In this document: one piece after another, positions 59,242 through 64,000 of the stretch
How the letters are laid out: every line of letters starts with the position of its first letter
Position numbering within the stretch: the stretch's first letter is position 1
Assembly (NCBI GenBank): GCA_942492815.1
Contig: OW818658.1
Location: 2,604,001 to 2,668,000 of the forward strand
Direction of reading: 5' to 3'
From: JAEUWI01 sp942492815
GTDB lineage: Bacteria > Hydrogenedentota > Hydrogenedentia > Hydrogenedentales > JAEUWI01
DNA length: 64,000 nt
Made by a program: the position numbers and the translations under genes
The notes under the pieces: generated by a model
Database searches by the model: none
What the model saw: only the letters and a program-made list of their open reading frames with translations
Told to the model about the DNA's origin: nothing

Positions 59242-60972
59242 ATGGCCACCATCCGAGAAATAGAAGCCGTACGCAAAAACGTGGGTTACTGGACGCGCGA
59301 CGACTACACGGTAGTCCAGTTTACGGGGAAAGACGCGGGCTCCTGGCTTCACGCCCAGACCACCAACGACGTGGTCGGTCTGAAATCGGGCCATGGTAAT
59401 ATGCAGGCGATTCTGGATCGCAAGGGCTGCGTGCAGGCCTATTTCTCCCTCCACCGCTGGGAGGACGAATTCTGGGCCGTCATCGAAAAAGTCCAGCTTC
59501 CGGCGCTTTTGGGTCGTGTGGAAACCCACTTGTTCCTCGAAGAGGTCAAGGTGGAAGAGGTCGGTGCGGATACCTCCCAGATCCTCCTCGAAGGGCCGCG
59601 CGCGGTGGTGCTCATCGCGAATCAGCACGGGGATGCCCTGGAAGCGGCACGCCATCTGCCCAGAGAGCCTTTCGCCTTCGCGCCCATTCATTTTCTGGAT
59701 CACGACGCGCTGGTATTTCGACAGGGCGAATCAGGGGAGGACGGATTCCTCTTGATCCCCGAGCCGGGCGAGGCTCTGTCCCTTGTGATGCGCCTGGAAG
59801 ATGTGGGCTACGATTTTTTCCTGACGGAGGTCGGTGCAGAAGCCCGCGAAATCCTGATCATGGAATCCGGGATGCCCCGCTGGGGTAAGGGCATCGACGC
59901 GGACTGTGTCATCGCCGAGACGCCCCTGGCCGATTGCGCGGTGAGCTACGAAAAGGGCTGCTATCTGGGCCAGGAAGTGGTGGCTCGCCTGAAAGCCTAC
60001 GGTAGCCCGAAGCAGAAACTCGCGGGCCTGCTGATCGACGATGACGGCGCGCCAGTACCCCAGGTCGGCGCGACCCTCTACGACGGCGAAAAGAAGATCG
60101 GTCACGTGCATCGCTGCGGCTTCTCCCCCACGCTCAATTCCTGGTTGGCCCTGGCCTACCTCGACCGCGAACACCGCACGTCGGGGCAGCGCTATACCCT
60201 CACGACGGGCACGGCGGACTCGGCGTTTCACGGCGTCGTGGCCCACTGGCCAGTCCACGCCACCTTAGATCGCCGCGAAAACGCTCAGCGCTTCTATGAC
60301 GAAGCCCTGAAGCTTTTCGAGGCCGATACCAACGACGAAGACGAGACGGCGATTCACATTCTCATGGAGGCACTCCTGCTCGCACCGGATTTTGAGGATG
60401 CCTACGAGGTTCTGGGGGTAATCCTCCATCGCCACCACAGGGTGGATGACGCCATCTACTTCATGTTGAAACTTGCGGCGCTGAATCCAAACTGCGTGAT
60501 GGCCCACACGAACCTGTCGGTCTTCTACATGAGTCAGGGGCGAATCCAGGAAGCGGAGGACGAGAAGGCGCTGGCGAATCAACTGGAGTTCAAGCAGCAA
60601 CTCGACGCGCGTCAGGCCGAGAAAGCCTCCAAGGCCGAGCGTGAGCGGCTCAGGGCCGAGGCGGAGCAGCGCATTGGCATGTTCCTGGAGGTGCTGGAGA
60701 TCGACCCGGAGGATCCCGTGGCCACCATGGGTTTGGGTCAGGCCTACATCCAATTGGATCGCCATGCAGACGCGATTCCCTATTTGGAAACGGCAACGCG
60801 GGTGCAGAAGGATTTTTCAGCCGCGTATCTGAATCTCGGGAAGTGCCATGAAGTTCTGGGCGATGTGGCCGCCGCCAGCATGGCCTACACCACGGGGATT
60901 GAAGTCGCGGGACGCAAGGGCGATCTCATGCCCATGCGCGAAATGGAACGGCGCTTGAAGCAGTTGGCGTAG
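59242..60972 (+). CDS. ygfZ: YgfZ/GcvT-like folate-binding protein fused to TPR repeats
   Basis: 576 aa, ATG at 59242 with AGGAAG. Residues 1-345 are a YgfZ/GcvT-type tetrahydrofolate-binding fold with the signature KGCYLGQEVVARLKAYG near residue 240, including the Cys needed in YgfZ for repair of some Fe-S enzymes. Residues 350-576 add four or five tetratricopeptide-like helical pairs (RFYDEALKLFEADT, AYEVLGVILHRHHRVDDAI, AHTNLSVFYMSQGRIQEA, AYLNLGKCHEVLGDVAAA), broken by a Lys/Glu-rich helix. The usual YgfZ has no such tail. The Fe-S gene context supports the YgfZ assignment over aminomethyltransferase. Confidence 0.9.
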   Translation: MATIREIEAVRKNVGYWTRDDYTVVQFTGKDAGSWLHAQTTNDVVGLKSGHGNMQAILDRKGCVQAYFSLHRWEDEFWAVIEKVQLPALLGRVETHLFLEEVKVEEVGADTSQILLEGPRAVVLIANQHGDALEAARHLPREPFAFAPIHFLDHDALVFRQGESGEDGFLLIPEPGEALSLVMRLEDVGYDFFLTEVGAEAREILIMESGMPRWGKGIDADCVIAETPLADCAVSYEKGCYLGQEVVARLKAYGSPKQKLAGLLIDDDGAPVPQVGATLYDGEKKIGHVHRCGFSPTLNSWLALAYLDREHRTSGQRYTLTTGTADSAFHGVVAHWPVHATLDRRENAQRFYDEALKLFEADTNDEDETAIHILMEALLLAPDFEDAYEVLGVILHRHHRVDDAIYFMLKLAALNPNCVMAHTNLSVFYMSQGRIQEAEDEKALANQLEFKQQLDARQAEKASKAERERLRAEAEQRIGMFLEVLEIDPEDPVATMGLGQAYIQLDRHADAIPYLETATRVQKDFSAAYLNLGKCHEVLGDVAAASMAYTTGIEVAGRKGDLMPMREMERRLKQLA

Positions 60973-60975
60973 GGG

Positions 60976-61077
60976 CTACGCCTTGAACAGGTCCCCAATC
61001 GCGCGGAAGAAACTTCCCGTGATCTGCAGGGTCATGTCTACGGCTGATTGGGTCGAATCTGCGATGGCTTCCAACAT
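60976..61077 (-). CDS. Possible 33-residue small protein
   Basis: A minus-strand frame from the ATG at 61077, five nt after GAGGA, encoding MLEAIADSTQSAVDMTLQ and ending FRAIGDLFKA. The pattern is that of an amphipathic helix. It ends 3 nt from the ygfZ stop, converging on it. Support is the ribosome site and the plausible composition only. Confidence 0.4.
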   Translation of the reverse strand: MLEAIADSTQSAVDMTLQITGSFFRAIGDLFKA

Positions 61078-61273
61078 GGATTTCCTCACTCCTGTCCGCT
61101 TTCGACGCGCTGTCCTGATAATGAGTACCAACGCTGGCACTCATTGTTACATCGGTCTAATACCTATACCCAGCGCATAGGTTCCTTGGTGAAAAAGACG
61201 CGGCGTGTGGAAGATTATTCATCGTGACTTGCTGCATCGGGAACGAAGCGCAGGCCATGGAAATCGGGTGGCC

Positions 61274-62356
61274 CTACGGGAGCCCGAGGCGACGCCGGAC
61301 CTCTGCGGGCAATTCGTCGATGCTCCCATAGGTAACCGACTGCCCGTTGTCGTCGGTGACCGTAATCTCCTGGGTGACCGTGCGATTGCCACCGCCGGGA
61401 AGCGACTCGATGCGATTGCCCGTCATCGAGGCGATTCTCGCCTTGAGTTCATCGGGAATCGTTTCGCCTCTTGAGAATTCGTGGCGCTCGTGACTTACGG
61501 GCGTCGTTGAGATTCCCCCGAGGCTCTTGTCGTATTCGACGCCCCTTCGCCCCACTCTTCGCGCGCTTATGAGTTCTGGCGGGCGCACGGGCAAGCCAGT
61601 CAGCCGATGAAGGGCCTGGACCAGTGCTTGAACGGGCGTCGGACCCATGCCGTGCATTTGCGGTTGGCTGCGCTCGCGCAATACGTGGAACTGCGGTGAA
61701 GGACAGCCCTTGGCCGCGGCAATCTTGACGATCCACTCCCAATGGTGATCTGGTGGGGAGAGGGGGCGCTTTTTCCCAAAGCGCTCTACTGCGAAGATTT
61801 GGATGCCCTGGAGTGCCGCGAGGGGTACGTATCCCGTGCGGGGCCAGAAGAATACGCTGGAGAACGCGAGCTCCCCACGAGCATTCGCGGTAATGGTCAG
61901 ACGGTTCCACAGGCAACTCAGCAACGCCAAAGCGCCGACTGCAGCGAGGAATCCCTGGAACGGCCGGCGGAGGACGCCTGTCACGCGTACAATTTGATCG
62001 GGACGCTCCTGAGCTGCGGCCAGTTCGGCGAGCCGTTCTTTGTGCGTCGCTTCCGCATCGGTGACCAGGCGCTGGTATTCTTCGTCGGACATGCGGCTCC
62101 GAATGCCTTCGAGGGCGCGTGTCTGATCCTCCTGGAGTTCCTGTTGGATTTCGGGCCGGTCTAGAAAGCTGACGCTTGACGGAGGATTTGCCAGGCTTCG
62201 GTATCCGGACTCGACGAGAAAGATCCCGACCGCACAAAGGCCCGCCAGAAAGAGTCGACGCAGAAACGTCACCAATCCAGGGCGGTAGCGCAAGGTATCA
62301 TTCGAAGTGGTGACGCAGCGCCATGTCCGAATGTCATATATGGGAGCGAAAGGCAT
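61274..62356 (-). CDS. Membrane protein of unknown function
   Basis: 360 aa from the ATG at 62356; a GTG at 62404 is possible and neither has a strong ribosome site. Two hydrophobic segments, FLAGLCAVGIFLVES near 40-55 and FLAAVGALALLSCLW near 140-155, enclose a helical Glu/Arg-rich loop. A cytoplasmic-side PH-like part (LTITANARGELAFSSVFFWPRTGYVPLAALQGIQIF) and a C-terminal domain follow. No family recognised. It lies 93 nt after ferrochelatase on the same strand and may be co-transcribed. Confidence 0.65.
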   Translation of the reverse strand: MPFAPIYDIRTWRCVTTSNDTLRYRPGLVTFLRRLFLAGLCAVGIFLVESGYRSLANPPSSVSFLDRPEIQQELQEDQTRALEGIRSRMSDEEYQRLVTDAEATHKERLAELAAAQERPDQIVRVTGVLRRPFQGFLAAVGALALLSCLWNRLTITANARGELAFSSVFFWPRTGYVPLAALQGIQIFAVERFGKKRPLSPPDHHWEWIVKIAAAKGCPSPQFHVLRERSQPQMHGMGPTPVQALVQALHRLTGLPVRPPELISARRVGRRGVEYDKSLGGISTTPVSHERHEFSRGETIPDELKARIASMTGNRIESLPGGGNRTVTQEITVTDDNGQSVTYGSIDELPAEVRRRLGLP

Positions 62357-62449
62357 TGCGAAGGGTTTCCGGCCTGGCCTTGACACCAACGACGTTTCCG
62401 ACACTAGCTGCCTATTGTAACATTGACTGGAATCTTCTGCTGAAACGGC

Positions 62450-63472
62450 TCAAACCGCCTTGATCAGGTCCGCCAACGCCGCCACCCATCTCGGATGGGT
62501 ATTCAGCGAGGGAATGAGCTCAAAGGCCTCTCCCCCATGCTCCTGGAAGCTTTCCTTGGCCTGCATACCGATTTCTTCCAGGGTTTCAAGGCAGTCGGCG
62601 GTGAATGCGGGCGATAGGACCGCCAGCCGCTTCACCCCGCTCTTGGCGAGGGCGACGACCGTCTGGTCGGTGGCGGGAGACAGCCACGGATCGCGACCGA
62701 GACGGGACTGGAATGTCAGGGAGTACTTCCCCTCTTCCAGGCCGAGTCGTTGAATGATGGCCCGGGAGGTGAACATGCACTGCCGGCGGTAGCAATTCCT
62801 ATTGGCCGGGGTCTCCACGGCGCAGCAGTCCTTGACCTTCAGGCAGTGGCTGCCCGATGGGTCGCCTTTAAAAATGTGCCGCTCGGGAAGGCCATGGTAA
62901 CTCAGCAGCACGTGATCCGGCTGGAAGGCCGCAAGTCGTTCCGCCGCGACGGCCTCCCACGCTTCGAGGTAGCCCTCGTCGTCGAAGTAGGGCGGCAGGA
63001 AGGACAGGAAGGGCGTATTCCACATGCCTGCTGCGTGCTTGGAGCACCGCTCCACCACGCCTCCGGTGGTCGCCGACGCATATTGGGGAAACATGGGCAC
63101 CACGACGATCCGGTCCACACCCGTGGCGATGAGCTTGTCCATGCCCGTCTCGATGGACGGAACGCCATAGGCCATGCCGATCTCAATCGGCATATCGGGA
63201 AGCACTTCTCCCAGGGCCTTCGCGAAGTCCTCACTGATGCTGAGCAAGGGAGAGCCGCGATCAGTCCAGACCGCCTTGTAGGCCTCGGCGGTCTTGGCCG
63301 GACGGAAAGGCAGGATGATCAGATTGACCAGCAGCCAGCGCTTCCACGCGGCGATGTCGATGATGCGCGGGTCGGACAGAAACTGTCGTAGATATTCGCG
63401 GGTTTCGGCGGTCTCGGGGGCCGACGAGGAACCGGTGTTTACGAGAAGAATTCCGGTGGAAAAGGACTTCAT
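62450..63472 (-). CDS. hemH: Ferrochelatase
   Basis: 340 aa, ATG at 63472. Inserts iron into protoporphyrin or coproporphyrin. Family motifs: ILLVNTGSSSAPETAETREYL, VVPMFPQYASATTG, the active-site His in LLSYHGLPERHI and the Glu in TADCLETLEEI; no membrane segment. Unusually, residues 210-232 hold five cysteines (Cys210, 216, 217, 227, 232) in place of the usual segment, as seen in some bacterial ferrochelatases that bind a [2Fe-2S] cluster internally. It starts 8 nt after the upstream membrane protein gene. Confidence 0.95.
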   Translation of the reverse strand: MKSFSTGILLVNTGSSSAPETAETREYLRQFLSDPRIIDIAAWKRWLLVNLIILPFRPAKTAEAYKAVWTDRGSPLLSISEDFAKALGEVLPDMPIEIGMAYGVPSIETGMDKLIATGVDRIVVVPMFPQYASATTGGVVERCSKHAAGMWNTPFLSFLPPYFDDEGYLEAWEAVAAERLAAFQPDHVLLSYHGLPERHIFKGDPSGSHCLKVKDCCAVETPANRNCYRRQCMFTSRAIIQRLGLEEGKYSLTFQSRLGRDPWLSPATDQTVVALAKSGVKRLAVLSPAFTADCLETLEEIGMQAKESFQEHGGEAFELIPSLNTHPRWVAALADLIKAV

Positions 63473-63480
63473 GAGGCAGT

Positions 63481-64000
63481 TTATCCAATCGAAGGTGATT
63501 TCCAGCGCCCGGTGGAAACCAGGCAGAAACAGGCCCAGAGTATAGCATTAATCGCGATCGCCTCCAAGGCGAGGGCGGCGGTGAGAGTTTCAAAGGGGAT
63601 GCCCGCGTACTGGTGTAGGAACCACGCGGCGGCCACATAGGGCACACCCGTGGCGTCGGGCGTCACGGGAATGGCGCTGACCAAGCCGTGGGCACAGCGG
63701 GCGGCGCAGACCAGCAAAATACCGGCGGGATAGCCGAAGGCCTCGCAAAGATAGACCACGGCGTAGACATCGGTCAGCTTGGCGAGGAAAGTCAGGGTCA
63801 TGATGAGGGGGAGCTTCCGGGAAAAGAGGAATAGCTCGGTTCTGACCTTCTTTGCCGCAGAAATCAGCCGCCCACGCCATCCCGTCCCCCCTTCGCTATC
63901 TGAGGGAGACGGCTCGACGGGCGGAGGCCGCAGCCCGAAGACGCAGAGTGCGGCCCCGCCACCTGCGGCCATTATGAGCGGCAACCAAGCCCAGGGGGCG
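63481..64000 (-). CDS. Partial membrane protein, lysylphosphatidylglycerol-synthase-like (UPF0104 type)
   Basis: The C-terminal 173 residues; the start lies beyond the window. Three or four membrane helices are visible (PLIMAAGGGAALCVFGL, LPLIMTLTFLAKLTDVYAVVYL, ...LALEAIAINAILWACFCLV). LVSAIPVTPDATGVPYVAAAWFLHQ corresponds to the PxxPGGxGxxE-like region of the LPG synthase transmembrane family, which includes flippases, but the Gly-rich motif is altered. The stop is 8 nt before hemH, which suggests one transcript. Confidence 0.65.
   Translation of the reverse strand, partial: APWAWLPLIMAAGGGAALCVFGLRPPPVEPSPSDSEGGTGWRGRLISAAKKVRTELFLFSRKLPLIMTLTFLAKLTDVYAVVYLCEAFGYPAGILLVCAARCAHGLVSAIPVTPDATGVPYVAAAWFLHQYAGIPFETLTAALALEAIAINAILWACFCLVSTGRWKSPSIG

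Overview
The window reads as a chromosomal segment of a high-GC, diderm, free-living bacterium. A planctomycete-type gene pair (DUF1501 protein plus a PSCyt1/DUF1549/DUF1553 cytochrome-like protein), a bactofilin, an outer-membrane barrel, Tat and Sec exported proteins, ferrochelatase and very PAS-rich kinases point to the PVC superphylum or a related lineage such as Hydrogenedentota. The sequence alone does not settle the phylum. No rRNA, tRNA, CRISPR array or prophage was seen.

Layout. 1-5.3 kb: tlyA-recN-LOG protein-RNase-type metallo-beta-lactamase-zinc-ribbon protein, a tightly packed plus-strand run. 5.4-9.1 kb: hypothetical membrane proteins, a GC-rich hairpin element, and a decayed locus where an IS1182-like transposase remnant is joined to a truncated, frameshifted transglutaminase. 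9.2-13.0 kb: the DUF1501/PSCyt1 pair. 13.3-16.2 kb: DNA repair and cofactor genes (exonuclease III, cobalamin adenosyltransferase, DNA polymerase IV). 16.2-19.2 kb: a 1-kb leader with a sigma54-type promoter, then amtB-glnK and a terminator. 19.3-25.6 kb: amino acid permease, purine genes (PurO-type IMP cyclohydrolase, PurB), lipid kinase, outer-membrane barrel.

25.9-33.2 kb: a 1104-residue coiled-coil protein followed by a hybrid sensor kinase that lacks the dimerisation/phosphoacceptor domain, then a glycosyltransferase/ATP-grasp pair. 33.4-38.5 kb: exported protein, YugP-type metallopeptidase, bactofilin and MinD/FlhG-like ATPase in close order, then a methyltransferase and an exported protein. 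38.6-46.8 kb: six-PAS hybrid kinase, DnaE and PncC. 46.9-51.2 kb: lytic transglycosylase with a probably leaderless mRNA, an AT-rich orphan, a methyltransferase and a Phd/ParE-type toxin-antitoxin pair. 51.3-57.7 kb: a cystathionine-synthase-family enzyme and the crcB-polX-nth-CPBP operon, separated by a complete single-gene IS66-family element with a perfect 8-bp target duplication. 57.8-61.0 kb: an iron-sulphur neighbourhood (Rieske protein, DUF1858 protein, IscA-type protein, YgfZ-TPR fusion). 61.3-64.0 kb: membrane protein, ferrochelatase and a partial flippase-like protein.

A recurring feature is intergenic inverted repeats whose arms are short tandem repeats of 7 or 9 bp, in at least four places. 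The most interesting candidates for follow-up are the coiled-coil/DHp-less kinase pair, the bactofilin/ATPase unit, the PII protein without the uridylylation tyrosine, and the YgfZ-TPR fusion in its Fe-S setting. None of these is demonstrated here to be a new system.
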